DNA of 64,000 bases from Clostridia bacterium (GTDB lineage Bacteria > Bacillota > Clostridia > Oscillospirales > Acutalibacteraceae): positions 1 to 64,000 of the forward strand of contig CAAFXS010000076.1 of assembly GCA_900767025.1 (NCBI GenBank). Direction: 5' to 3'. Numbering within the stretch: position 1 is the first letter of the stretch; each line of letters begins with the position of its first letter. The notes below the pieces were generated by a model. That model was not told the DNA's origin. It did no database searches and saw nothing but the letters and a program-made list of their open reading frames with translations. Both the position numbers and the translations under genes were made by a program. Of the stretch, positions 8,228 to 17,086 are shown piece after piece.

Positions 8228-9970
8228 TTAAATATCGTCTTCGCCCTGAAGAGCGTCGTAGCCTCTCTCACCTGTTCTTACCTTAACAACATCCTCAACA
8301 TCATAGATAAATATCTTTCCGTCGCCGATGTTACCGGTATAAAGAACATCTCTTGCCGCCTTAACAACATCTTCAACAGGAACGGCAGAAACAACCATTT
8401 CCAGCTTCATCTTTGGATTAAGGCTCATTTCCTCAATCTCAACACCACGGTACTTTCTGATATGACCCTTTTGAGTTCCGCAGCCCATTACATTTGTAAC
8501 AGTCATACCTGTTACGCCGATAGAGTTCATGGACTCCTTAATTTCCTCAAATTTTGCAGGGTTGAAAATCATAACAACCTTTGTAAGCTTTGCGTCTGTA
8601 GAGGTAGTGTAGGTTTCAACGGGAACTGCCTTTTCAACAGGAGCCTTTGGAGCGGAGCTTGCAGCAGCCACCGGTACTGCTGATGCTGAAGCAAATGCAG
8701 TTGCAGGCATAAAGTCCGCATATGCCGAGGGAAGATTGTGCTCTGTCGAGTCAAGACCTGCAATTTCCTCCTCGGGAGCTACCCTTAAGCCGTGGAGCTT
8801 CTTAATTGCAAAGAAAACAATAAGCATTGTAACAACAGTCCAGGAGGCAACGCTTACGAATCCCAAAAGCTGAATACCAAGCTGTGAGAAACCGCCGCCG
8901 TAGAAAAGTCCTTTGCCTACTCCGTCGGAGCCGTTAGAGAACAGACCTACTGCAATAGTACCCCAAATACCGTTTGCACAGTGAACTGCTACTGCGCCAA
9001 CCGGGTCATCAATGTGGAGCTTTTTATCAAGGAGCTCAACCACAAGAACTACAAGGATGCCCGAAACAGCACCGATAATCATTGAGCCCAAGGCGTCAAC
9101 GCAGTCACAGGGTGCCGTAATGGCAACAAGACCTGCAAGAGATGCGTTAAGTGACATTGAAACATCGGGCTTGCCGTCCTTAATCCAGGTGAATATCATT
9201 GTTACAACCGTTGCAACCGCAGGTGCAAGAGTTGTGGTCAGGAATATTGATGCAAGGGTGTCAACATCTGTTGCGGCAGCACCGTTAAAGCCGTACCAAC
9301 CAAACCAAAGGATAAACACGCCCAAGGCACCTAAGGTAAGGGAGTGACCGGGAATTGCCTTTGCAACCTTTTTTCCAGTCTTTTTGTCAACCTTATACTT
9401 GCCGATACGGGGACCGAGAATTGCCGCACCGATAAGAGCGGCGATACCGCCAACCATATGAATTGCAGTTGAGCCTGCATAATCGTGAAAGCCTCTCACT
9501 GCAAGCCAGCCTTCGGGATTCCAAATCCAGCCTGCCTCAACAGGATAAACCACTGCTGAAATAACTGCGGAATAAATGCAGTATGCCGAAAATTTGGTAC
9601 GCTCTGCCATAGCGCCCGAAACGATTGTAGCCGCCGTAGCACAGAACACCAGATTAAACACAAAGCTGGACCAGTTTTCCGCATTCCCCGTGTAGTCGGT
9701 CAAAAGTCCAAGGGTGGGCATACCCACAAGACCGCCTAAGCACTCCTCGCCCATCATCAGACCGAAGCCGATAAGAATGAACATTACGGCACCGATACAA
9801 AAATCCATAAGGTTTTTCATTATGATGTTACCTGCATTTTTCGCTCTGGTGAAGCCGCTTTCCACCATTGCAAAGCCGCACTGCATAAAGAACACCAATG
9901 CCGCGCCGATTAAGAACCATACGCCAAACACTTCACTGCCTATGGCTGATGTAATTGCTTCCATACTCAT
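8228..9970 (-). CDS. amt: Ammonium transporter fused to a C-terminal PII (GlnK-like) domain
   Basis: 580 aa. Residues 1-~410 are an 11-helix Amt/Rh channel (FFMQCGFAMVESGF, HMVGGIAALIGA, LGVFILWFGWYGFNG). After an Ala/Pro-rich linker, the last ~115 residues are a PII domain (TKVVMIFNPAKFEEIKESM, then GCGTQKGHIRKYRGVEIEE, then GDGKIFIY). The T-loop lacks the Tyr51 of uridylylated PII proteins (VEI instead of AEY), so uridylylation is unlikely. The fused PII domain probably gates the channel according to nucleotide and 2-oxoglutarate levels. I place the start at the ATG at 9970 with GGAGGAGA upstream; an in-frame extension to 10039 would run through the leader terminator. Confidence 0.93.
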   Translation of the reverse strand: MSMEAITSAIGSEVFGVWFLIGAALVFFMQCGFAMVESGFTRAKNAGNIIMKNLMDFCIGAVMFILIGFGLMMGEECLGGLVGMPTLGLLTDYTGNAENWSSFVFNLVFCATAATIVSGAMAERTKFSAYCIYSAVISAVVYPVEAGWIWNPEGWLAVRGFHDYAGSTAIHMVGGIAALIGAAILGPRIGKYKVDKKTGKKVAKAIPGHSLTLGALGVFILWFGWYGFNGAAATDVDTLASIFLTTTLAPAVATVVTMIFTWIKDGKPDVSMSLNASLAGLVAITAPCDCVDALGSMIIGAVSGILVVLVVELLDKKLHIDDPVGAVAVHCANGIWGTIAVGLFSNGSDGVGKGLFYGGGFSQLGIQLLGFVSVASWTVVTMLIVFFAIKKLHGLRVAPEEEIAGLDSTEHNLPSAYADFMPATAFASASAVPVAAASSAPKAPVEKAVPVETYTTSTDAKLTKVVMIFNPAKFEEIKESMNSIGVTGMTVTNVMGCGTQKGHIRKYRGVEIEEMSLNPKMKLEMVVSAVPVEDVVKAARDVLYTGNIGDGKIFIYDVEDVVKVRTGERGYDALQGEDDI

Positions 9971-9999
9971 AAAAATCTCCTCCTTAATTTCCAGTATGA

Positions 10000-10042
10000 A
10001 AATAAAAAATAAGAGGGGTGCCCGTATCATTACGGACACCCC
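10000..10042 (-). terminator. Strong terminator in the 5' leader of amt
   Basis: A perfectly paired 12-bp stem (GGGGTGCCCGTA with loop TCAT, 10015-10042; one G-U) is followed on the minus strand by CTTATTTTTTATTTT. It lies only 30 bp before the amt ribosome site, so either amt is controlled by read-through or it relies on glnA transcripts escaping. It closely resembles the glnA leader terminator in design. Confidence 0.75.
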
Positions 10043-10068
10043 ATTGTGCCAAAAAATTTTAGATTTAC

Positions 10069-10123
10069 CGGCACCTGCCGATTAAAGCAGGTGCCGACTT
10101 ACCATAGCAAGAAAGCTTGCTAT
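10069..10123 (-). terminator. Two further hairpins after glnA
   Basis: Stem CGGCACCTGC/GCAGGTGCCG (10069-10096, loop of 8) and stem ATAGCAAG/CTTGCTAT (10104-10123, loop of 4) follow the glnA stop. The first is followed on the minus strand by TAAATCTAAAATTTTTT and can terminate glnA. With the amt leader hairpin they make three consecutive stems in the 172-bp glnA-amt spacer. Confidence 0.65.
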
Positions 10124-10142
10124 AAGAGAGAGGGCTGATTTA

Positions 10143-11495
10143 TTAATAATTAACCATATACTTGTCAATTTCCCACTGGGAAACTCTTGTCTTATATTCT
10201 TCCCACTCAGCCATTTTACCTTCGGTGTAAGCGTTGAATACATGGTCGCCGATTGTTTCCTTAACAAACGGGTCAGCCTTTGATGCAAGCACTGCCTCTT
10301 CAAGTGAGGTAGGCAGACACTCAATACCCATTTCAGCCAGCTTTTCGTCTGAATAATCGAATACATTGTAATCAACTGCATCAGGTGGAGTCATATTTTT
10401 CTTAACACCGTCAAGACCTGCTGCAAGGCAAAGAGCCATTTCAAGATAAGGATTGCAGGCAGGGTCGGGTGAACGAAGCTCAACACGAGTACCCATACCT
10501 CTTGCGGCAGGAATACGAACAAGGCAGGAACGGTTTGATGCTGACCATACGATGTAGGTAGGAGCCTCGTAACCGGGAACAAGTCTCTTGTAGGAGTTAA
10601 CTGTTGGGTTTGCATAAACGGTTAAGCCTTTAACATGAGCAAGAATACCTGCAATAAAGCTGTGTGCCACCTTGCTGAGACCGTCCGGAGATTCAGGATC
10701 ATAGAAAGCATTAACTGTTTTGCCGTTTTCATCCTTGGACATAAGTGACATATTTGTGTGCATACCCGAACCGTTGATACCGAATACAGGCTTCGGCATA
10801 AAGGTTGCGTGAAGACCGTGCTTTGTTGCATAGGTTTTAACAACATGCTTAAAGGTCATTACTCTGTCGGCAGTTGTCATAACCTCGTCAAACTTAAAGT
10901 CAATCTCGTGCTGACCGTGAGCAACCTCGTGGTGAGATGCCTCAATGGTAAAGCCCATTTCCTCAAGTGCAAGGCAGATATCACGACGGCAGTTTTCGCC
11001 GTGGTCAATTGGGTTAAGGTCAAAGTAACCGCCCTCGTCGCCTGTGGTTGTTGTGGGATTACCGTCCTCATCAAGCTTAAAGAGGAAGAATTCACACTCA
11101 GGGCCTACATTAAAGGTGTATCCCATATCAGCTGCCTCGTCGATAACCTTCTGAAGAACATTTCTCGGGTCACCTAAAAACGGTGTTTTGTTGTCTGCAC
11201 AGTAAACTGAGCAAATCAAACGAGCTGTCTGTGCATTCTGATGCTTTCTCCAAGGAAAGATTGACCAGGTGTCATAATCGGGATGAAGATACATATCACT
11301 TTCGTTGATACGAACAAATCCGTCGATTGACGAGCCGTCAAACATACATTCGTTGTCAAGTGCCTTTTCAAGCTGAGAGCTTGTGATAGCAACATTTTTC
11401 ATAATACCGAAAACATCGGTAAACTGAAGTCTGATGAATTCAACACCGTTTTCCTGTGCGCTTTTAAGGATGTCCTCCTTTGTGTACTTACCCAT
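10143..11495 (-). CDS. glnA: Glutamine synthetase, type I
   Basis: 450 aa. It makes glutamine from glutamate, ammonia and ATP. Family motifs are present in order: DGSSIDGF near residue 55, VGPECEFFLF, the metal-site region HEVAHGQHEIDF, the ATP-site KPVFGINGSGMHTN, and NRSCLVRIP. The length fits the Gram-positive GSI-alpha form; the Tyr of the adenylylation loop is not evident. The start is the ATG at 11495 with GAGGAG upstream; the longer in-frame ORF runs through the leader hairpin. Next to the PII-fused transporter and near the glutamate synthase genes, it completes an ammonium assimilation block. Confidence 0.97.
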   Translation of the reverse strand: MGKYTKEDILKSAQENGVEFIRLQFTDVFGIMKNVAITSSQLEKALDNECMFDGSSIDGFVRINESDMYLHPDYDTWSIFPWRKHQNAQTARLICSVYCADNKTPFLGDPRNVLQKVIDEAADMGYTFNVGPECEFFLFKLDEDGNPTTTTGDEGGYFDLNPIDHGENCRRDICLALEEMGFTIEASHHEVAHGQHEIDFKFDEVMTTADRVMTFKHVVKTYATKHGLHATFMPKPVFGINGSGMHTNMSLMSKDENGKTVNAFYDPESPDGLSKVAHSFIAGILAHVKGLTVYANPTVNSYKRLVPGYEAPTYIVWSASNRSCLVRIPAARGMGTRVELRSPDPACNPYLEMALCLAAGLDGVKKNMTPPDAVDYNVFDYSDEKLAEMGIECLPTSLEEAVLASKADPFVKETIGDHVFNAYTEGKMAEWEEYKTRVSQWEIDKYMVNY

Positions 11496-11531
11496 AGTAA
11501 ATACTCCTCTCTTATAAATTAATTTGCTTGG

Positions 11532-11574
11532 TAAAAATAAAAAAGAGGGCACTCCACTTGTGTGGAACGCCCTC
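11532..11574 (-). terminator. Leader terminator (attenuator candidate) of glnA
   Basis: A 13-bp stem with ACAA loop (11545-11574) is followed on the minus strand by TTTTTTATTTT. The consensus glnA promoter lies upstream of it, so RNA polymerase meets the terminator about 45 nt after initiation. Simple termination of capA would not require the promoter to lie in between. No glutamine riboswitch or T-box features are seen. Confidence 0.75.
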
Positions 11575-11591
11575 GTTCTTACTACAATGCC

Positions 11592-11620
11592 ATTATACGA
11601 AAGCAGAAAGTAATTGTCAA
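11592..11620 (-). promoter_or_regulatory. Consensus promoter of glnA
   Basis: TTGACA (11615-11620) and TATAAT (11592-11597) on the minus strand are exactly 17 bp apart, an ideal sigma-A promoter. The predicted start near 11585 leaves only about 11 nt before the leader hairpin. Confidence 0.85.
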
Positions 11621-11689
11621 CGGTTTTTTGTGATTTTGTTGATTATTTATCTGCCGAAACACTTTTGCGCATTGGTTTTTGTGCAAATT

Positions 11690-12883
11690 TTACATACCGA
11701 TAAACTCCTCTGCTACAACTCTGCGGAAAAGTGCGGTAAAGTATTCAACTGTGCCGCCGCTTTGAGCATGGGTATTTGCAAGGTCGTTGTTGTAGTCGCT
11801 GAGCTTGTAAACATTAAATTCAAACTTGCCGCTTTCTCCCCTTTTGTAGTGGCATACAATGGGAACGAACTTAGCTGATGTAATTTCAATTTCACCGTTT
11901 TTCTTTTCAATAGTAACCTGAGCCATACCGCCGATAAGGTTTTCCAAATCAATCTGGTGTGAAATAAAGTTACCCATTGAATAATAAACAAGCATTTTTT
12001 TGCCTGTGGTTTCGTTTGTTACCCACTCAACAGGCTCGATAACATGAGGGTGACAGCCGATTACAAGGTCAACGCCTAAATCGGAAAACAGCTTAACATA
12101 TTCACGCTGATAATCCGACACCTCAAAGCTGTATTCCGTGCCCCAATGAGGGAATACTATAACGCAGTCGGCATTTTTTCTCGCCTCGGTTACATCCTTG
12201 GTTATTTTATCCTTGTCCATTAGGTTAACGCACCAGGGCTTGTCCTCCGGCAGAGGAATACCGTTTGTGCCGTAGGTATAATTCAGCAGAGCAAAGGTTA
12301 TGCCGTTTTTCTCATAATAGGTGATTTTGTTATAGCCTTCCTCATTGGCATTAACGCCAAGCTGAACAACCTCCTTGTGATTTGAGAAAAATTCAATTTC
12401 CTTTTCTATACCTGCCCAGCCCTTGTCCATAGTATGATTTGTGGCACAGTTAAATATGTCAAAGCCTGCACCGATAGCCGCCTCGCCAACCTCCCAGGGT
12501 GAATTAAAAACAGGATAGCCGGTATATTCAAAGCTGCTGCCGCCTAAAATTGTTTCCTGGTCAATAACGGCAATATCAAACTTTTCTATTTCAGGCTTAA
12601 TATTTGCATAAAGCGAATCGTAGTTAAGACTGCCGTCGGCCTGCTGACCTGCACTTATAAGCGTATTGTGAATAAGGTTATCACCAACAGCCAAAAGTGT
12701 AACCTTTGCATCCTGCTCTTTTTTGGTTGTATCCTCGTTAACAGGCACCGCAGAGGTCTGCGCCGTTGGAGCTTCCTTGTCCGAATTTTTGGTAATATGG
12801 CCGCTGACTGCAAATGCTATTAATATTACAACTGCGGCAATAATAGGTATTAGTATAAGGATTAATCTCTTTTTCTTCTCCAC
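11690..12883 (-). CDS. CapA family protein (poly-gamma-glutamate capsule-type metallophosphatase fold)
   Basis: 397 aa. An N-terminal membrane anchor (IPIIAAVVILIAFAVSG) precedes a low-complexity linker. The PGA_cap domain has the motifs LLAVGDNLIH, DQETILGG, NCATNHTMDKG, VFPHWGTEY and VIGCHPHVIEP, which supply the two-metal ligands of calcineurin-like phosphoesterases. The protein should face outside, tethered to the membrane. CapA proteins act in poly-gamma-glutamate export or envelope metabolism, but no capBC genes are nearby, so its substrate is unknown. Confidence 0.88.
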   Translation of the reverse strand: MEKKKRLILILIPIIAAVVILIAFAVSGHITKNSDKEAPTAQTSAVPVNEDTTKKEQDAKVTLLAVGDNLIHNTLISAGQQADGSLNYDSLYANIKPEIEKFDIAVIDQETILGGSSFEYTGYPVFNSPWEVGEAAIGAGFDIFNCATNHTMDKGWAGIEKEIEFFSNHKEVVQLGVNANEEGYNKITYYEKNGITFALLNYTYGTNGIPLPEDKPWCVNLMDKDKITKDVTEARKNADCVIVFPHWGTEYSFEVSDYQREYVKLFSDLGVDLVIGCHPHVIEPVEWVTNETTGKKMLVYYSMGNFISHQIDLENLIGGMAQVTIEKKNGEIEITSAKFVPIVCHYKRGESGKFEFNVYKLSDYNNDLANTHAQSGGTVEYFTALFRRVVAEEFIGM

Positions 12884-12955
12884 ATTATCACTCCCAAGTA
12901 TGATTATATTTTTACTATATCATATTTTCCGAATTAACACAATACAGATTTTATA

Positions 12956-12983
12956 TTGACAAAATATGTAAATTTTATATACT
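12956..12983 (+). promoter_or_regulatory. Promoter of the Ca/Na antiporter gene
   Basis: TTGACA (12956-12961) and TATACT (12978-12983) with 16 bp between them, about 45 bp before the ATG at 13027, which has AAAAAGGTGG as ribosome site. Confidence 0.7.
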
Positions 12984-13026
12984 ATTATATACGGACAGGA
13001 AATGAATTTTAAAAAGGTGGTTCAAT

Positions 13027-14079
13027 ATGGGTTCAACGATTTTAATGTATGTGCTTTTTATTGTGGGTCTTATTCTCATAATCAAGGGCGGCGACTGGTT
13101 TGTTGACAGCGCCAGCTGGATTGCAGAGGTGCTTGGCGTACCGAAGTTTGTTATCGGTGCAACTATCGTTTCCATTGCCACAACTCTTCCCGAAATGCTT
13201 GTCAGTATTCAGGCAACGGCAAAGGGAAATGTGGAAATGGCGGCAGGCAATGCCATCGGCTCTGTTACGGCAAATACCGCAATGATAATGGGTATATTTA
13301 TTGTATGTATGCCATTTGCAGTTAAACGCAAGGAATTTGCACCAAAGGGAATAATGATGTTTTTAGCCTCATTAACTCTTGTTCTGGGATGCATTTTCAC
13401 TGCCAAGCAGTCACTTACCTTTGAGGGCGAAACCAACGAGTATTACAGACTTTCAACAATAGGTCTTGTTGTATTAATCGTAATATTCGTTACCTTCTTT
13501 GTTGAAAATTTCCTTTCAATGAAAAACAGTGACAAGAAAATCGAGCCGTCACCCAGCAATATCGGTCTTCAGGAGGAGGACGATATTGTTCCAACCAAGG
13601 AAAACACAACAAAAAAAGACTGGGTTAAAAACCTTATTTTCTTTGTTTTAGGTGCCGCCGGAATTGTAATCGGTGCTAATCTGCTTGTTGATTACGGCAC
13701 CGAAATTGCCAAGTCACTGGGTATTCCGCAAAGAGTAATCAGCGTTGTTGCAATTGCTATCGGCACATCTCTTCCCGAGCTTGTTACGACAATTACCGCT
13801 CTTAAGAAAAAGGTTGGCGCTCTTTCCGTGGGTAACATTCTCGGTGCAAACATCATAGATTTAACTCTTATTCTTCCTATTTGCTCCTTTGTATCAATGG
13901 GTAAGGGTACAGGTGCTTTGGCTGTTTCCGCATCCTCGGTTACCATTGATATGATGGTTTGCCTTGCGGCAATAGCCGTTGCGGTTATTCCAACCATAAT
14001 CACCAAGAAATTCCAAAGGTGGCAGGGCATTGTTATGCTTGCAGGATATATCGGCTATGTTATAACCGTATTTATATAA
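13027..14079 (+). CDS. Calcium/sodium antiporter (CaCA family, YrbG-like)
   Basis: 350 aa integral membrane protein with two inverted halves. Each carries the alpha-repeat signature: GATIVSIATTLPEMLVSI near residue 43 and AIGTSLPELVTTI near residue 240, the acidic residues being the cation-binding glutamates. A hydrophilic charged loop at about 165-205 separates the halves. It exchanges cytoplasmic Ca2+ for Na+ (or H+). It lies just before the TrkAH potassium genes but is separated from them by a terminator. Confidence 0.93.
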   Translation: MGSTILMYVLFIVGLILIIKGGDWFVDSASWIAEVLGVPKFVIGATIVSIATTLPEMLVSIQATAKGNVEMAAGNAIGSVTANTAMIMGIFIVCMPFAVKRKEFAPKGIMMFLASLTLVLGCIFTAKQSLTFEGETNEYYRLSTIGLVVLIVIFVTFFVENFLSMKNSDKKIEPSPSNIGLQEEDDIVPTKENTTKKDWVKNLIFFVLGAAGIVIGANLLVDYGTEIAKSLGIPQRVISVVAIAIGTSLPELVTTITALKKKVGALSVGNILGANIIDLTLILPICSFVSMGKGTGALAVSASSVTIDMMVCLAAIAVAVIPTIITKKFQRWQGIVMLAGYIGYVITVFI

Positions 14080-14093
14080 AAAATACTTCTTCG

Positions 14094-14122
14094 GGAGACT
14101 GTGAAGGCAGTCTCCTTTTTTA
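14094..14122 (+). terminator. Terminator after the antiporter gene
   Basis: Stem GGAGACTG/CAGTCTCC with a 6-nt loop, followed by seven T, 14 bp after the stop codon. Confidence 0.85.
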
Positions 14123-14137
14123 TATAAAAAATAAGTA

Positions 14138-14165
14138 TTGATTAAAATAATAATTTAAGTATAAT
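14138..14165 (+). promoter_or_regulatory. Promoter of trkA-trkH
   Basis: TTGATT (14138-14143) and TATAAT (14160-14165), 16 bp apart, 38 bp before the trkA ATG, which is preceded by CGGAGGATAAG. Confidence 0.65.
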
Positions 14166-14203
14166 ATTAATATGTCGATAAAGAAAACTTTTCGGAGGAT
14201 AAG

Positions 14204-15562
14204 ATGGATATAGTAATTATCGGTGCAGGAAAGCTGGGAACGGGACTTGCAATAAGTCTGTCCGGCGAGGACCACAATATCACCGTTATTGACCGCAACA
14301 CTCCCAAGCTGGAGGCAATCGTTGACAAATACGATGTTCAGGGCATCAGCGGCAGCGGAACTCATATTAATGTGCTCAGACAGGCAGATGTTCCCAATGC
14401 AGATTTGGTTATTGCCACCACTCATTCGGACGAAAACAACATTCTTGTTTGCCTTATGGCAAAAAAGCTTGGCGCCGCCAACACCATTGCACGAGTGAGA
14501 AATCCGGAATACAACACCCAGTTTGAATTTATGAGAAACGAGCTGGGCATATCCTTAATGATTAATCCTGATTTCACCGCGGCTCTTGAGATAGGCAGGA
14601 TAATTCAGTTTCCGGAGGCAAGCAACATTGAGTCATTTGCCAACGGAAACATTGATATTGCAGAATATAAAATCACTGCCTCATCAGATCTCTGTGACAG
14701 CCGTATAGGTAATATATCCTCAAAGCTGACAAGCAATATGCTCATCTGTGCAGTTGAACGGGGAAATGATGTTTACATACCAAACGGCGATTTTGTTTTG
14801 AAGGCAGGAGACAGGATTTATGTTACCGGCGCTCACAAAAAGCTTGCGGAAATCGGCAGAGCGCTGATTAATTCCAAAAAGAAAACCATTAAAAATGTAA
14901 TGATTATCGGTTGCTCAAGGGTAGGCATTTACCTTTCGGATATGCTTGTGAGCCTTGGCAAAAATGTTGTTATCATTGAAAAGAACCTTGAAAAGTGCGA
15001 GGCACTGTTTGATATGGTGCCGGGAGCTACCGTCATTAACGGCGACGCCAATGACCACGAGCTACTCATTGAAGAAGGCATTGAAAAAATGGACGCCGTG
15101 GTTACCCTTACGGATATTGACGAGGTTAACTTTCTTGTTTCAATTTATGCACAGAAAATCGGCACCGCCAAAACCGTTACAAAGGTTAACAATATGCATC
15201 TCAGCAAGCTCCTTGACGACTTGGGTCTCGACTCGGAAATCAATGTCAGCGAGCTTTCCGTTTCCGCAATTACTCAGTATGTCAGGGCAAAGGAGAATAT
15301 AAGCTCCTCGTATATGAAAACCCTATATAAGCTTGTGGACGGCAAGGTTGAGGCGGCTGAATTTTTGGCAGGCGACTATGTTTCCTTCCTTAACACTCCC
15401 CTGTCGCAAATTAAAATTAAAAAGAATGTGCTCATAGCCGCTATTAACAGAAATAACGAGATTATTTTCCCCAGCGGCAGTGATTTTGTTCAGGCAGGAG
15501 ACCTGGTTGTTGTTGTGTCCAAGGACAGAAAGGTTAAAAGCCTTAACGATATTCTTCAGTAG
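14204..15562 (+). CDS. trkA: Trk potassium uptake regulatory subunit TrkA
   Basis: 452 aa soluble protein with two RCK units, each an NAD-binding Rossmann domain plus a TrkA_C domain. The nucleotide motifs are IIGAGKLGTGLA at residue 4 and IIGCSRVGIYLS near residue 232. Each is followed by the acidic VIDRN or VIIEKN turn that binds the ribose. Two-RCK TrkA proteins form the gating ring under the TrkH channel and respond to ATP/ADP or NAD(H). trkH starts 9 bp downstream. Confidence 0.96.
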   Translation: MDIVIIGAGKLGTGLAISLSGEDHNITVIDRNTPKLEAIVDKYDVQGISGSGTHINVLRQADVPNADLVIATTHSDENNILVCLMAKKLGAANTIARVRNPEYNTQFEFMRNELGISLMINPDFTAALEIGRIIQFPEASNIESFANGNIDIAEYKITASSDLCDSRIGNISSKLTSNMLICAVERGNDVYIPNGDFVLKAGDRIYVTGAHKKLAEIGRALINSKKKTIKNVMIIGCSRVGIYLSDMLVSLGKNVVIIEKNLEKCEALFDMVPGATVINGDANDHELLIEEGIEKMDAVVTLTDIDEVNFLVSIYAQKIGTAKTVTKVNNMHLSKLLDDLGLDSEINVSELSVSAITQYVRAKENISSSYMKTLYKLVDGKVEAAEFLAGDYVSFLNTPLSQIKIKKNVLIAAINRNNEIIFPSGSDFVQAGDLVVVVSKDRKVKSLNDILQ

Positions 15563-15571
15563 GAGCAGGCT

Positions 15572-17050
15572 ATGAATTACAAGGCTGTTATATATATCTT
15601 AGGTAAAATATTTATAATTCTCGGCTTGCTTATGCTTTTGCCGCTGACAATAGCGTTTTATTACAGGCTCAACGGCTTTCCCGAGGCAAGCTTGAAATCA
15701 TTTATAATTCCAATTATTCTTTTGCTTGCAATGGGTGGAGCAATGACCTTAAAAAAGCCCGAAAGCTTTAATATCTATGCAAAAGAGGGATTTGTAATCT
15801 GCGGTCTCGGTTGGATTGTTATTTCCGCTCTTGGCGCTCTCCCCTTTGTTATCAGCGGATGCATACCAAGCTACATTGACGCGTTTTTTGAAACAGCGTC
15901 GGGCTTTACTACCACGGGAGCCTCGATTCTTAACGAAATACATTCTCTGCCCAAATCAATACTCTTTTGGCGAAGCTTTACCCACTGGATAGGCGGTATG
16001 GGTATACTTTCATTTATGATAGCCGTTATTCCCAGAGCAAAGGGCAACTCTATGTTCATTATGAAGGCGGAGGTGCCGGGTCCCTCTGCCGGCAAGGTTG
16101 TTTCAAAAATATCCGACAGTGCAAGAATTCTTTATATCATCTATTTTGTGATGACAATTATTGAAATTGCCGTTCTTTATTTCGGCAGCAGAATAACAGG
16201 CGATAATATCAGACTTTTTGACTGTGTTGTAAATGCCTTTGCCACCGCAGGTACAGGCGGCTTTTCAGTGCTGAACGATTCAATTTTAGGCTACCACAGT
16301 GTTTTCACCGAGTGGGTGATGATTGTGTTTATGTTTTTGTTCGGCGTTAATTTTAATTTGTATTTTTATCTCATTACAAGGAAAATATCAAGCATTTTTA
16401 AGGACGAGGAGTTAAGGGGCTACATAATAATTAATCTCACAGCGGTTATATTAATCACCATTAACATATCGTCTATGTATACAAGCCTTTCAACAGCCAT
16501 CAGAGATTCCTTCTTCAGTGTTAACTCCGTAATGAGTACAACAGGATTTTGCACTGCCGACTTTAACAACTGGCCCACATTTTCAAAGGTAATTCTTGTT
16601 ATACTGATGTGTATCGGTTGCTCGGCAGGGTCAACAGGCGGCGGACTCAAGGTTGTGCGTATTGAACTGCTGATTAAGCAAATGCTCTGCGATATCAGGC
16701 GTGCATTAAGACCTCACGCCGTTGTAAATGTAAGGCTGAACAAAAAAACAGTTGATAAAAAAATAATGAAGAATATCTCTTCATATCTTAATATTTATAT
16801 TATCACCTTGGTTTTATCGGTATTTCTCATTGCGCTGGACAACTTTGACCCCACCACAAGCTTTACGGCAGTAATATCCTGCCTTAATAATATCGGACCC
16901 GGTCTTGAGGTTGTGGGTCCTGTGGGTAATTATTCGGAATTTTCCGTGCTTTCAAAGCTTGTGCTTATTTTTGATATGCTTGCAGGCAGGCTTGAGCTGT
17001 TCCCCATATTACTGCTCTTCAGCCCTAACACCTGGAAAAAAGCAAAATAA
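15572..17050 (+). CDS. trkH: Trk potassium uptake channel TrkH
   Basis: 492 aa, about ten membrane segments. The four pore-loop selectivity regions of the superfamily are visible, each with a central glycine: TASGFTTTGAS near residue 110, ATAGTGGFS near 220, MSTTGFCTADF near 325 and NNIGPGLEVVGP near 445. TrkH with TrkA forms a gated K+ uptake system for turgor and pH homeostasis. It is preceded by GGAGCAGG and followed by a symmetrical terminator. Confidence 0.96.
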   Translation: MNYKAVIYILGKIFIILGLLMLLPLTIAFYYRLNGFPEASLKSFIIPIILLLAMGGAMTLKKPESFNIYAKEGFVICGLGWIVISALGALPFVISGCIPSYIDAFFETASGFTTTGASILNEIHSLPKSILFWRSFTHWIGGMGILSFMIAVIPRAKGNSMFIMKAEVPGPSAGKVVSKISDSARILYIIYFVMTIIEIAVLYFGSRITGDNIRLFDCVVNAFATAGTGGFSVLNDSILGYHSVFTEWVMIVFMFLFGVNFNLYFYLITRKISSIFKDEELRGYIIINLTAVILITINISSMYTSLSTAIRDSFFSVNSVMSTTGFCTADFNNWPTFSKVILVILMCIGCSAGSTGGGLKVVRIELLIKQMLCDIRRALRPHAVVNVRLNKKTVDKKIMKNISSYLNIYIITLVLSVFLIALDNFDPTTSFTAVISCLNNIGPGLEVVGPVGNYSEFSVLSKLVLIFDMLAGRLELFPILLLFSPNTWKKAK

Positions 17051-17060
17051 ACAAAAAATT

Positions 17061-17080
17061 CGGGAGGCTATAGCCTCCCG
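17061..17080. terminator. Bidirectional terminator between trkH and the PAP2 gene
   Basis: A perfect 20-bp palindrome, CGGGAGGCTATAGCCTCCCG, has an A/T-run on each side. It can stop the rightward trkH and the leftward PAP2 transcripts. Confidence 0.9.
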
Positions 17081-17086
17081 TTTGTT

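Noticed and set aside
11496..11600. Glutamine riboswitch, T-box or ANTAR-type leader for glnA
   Set aside because: None of the conserved cores was found; only ~11 nt precede the terminator hairpin, too short for these elements.
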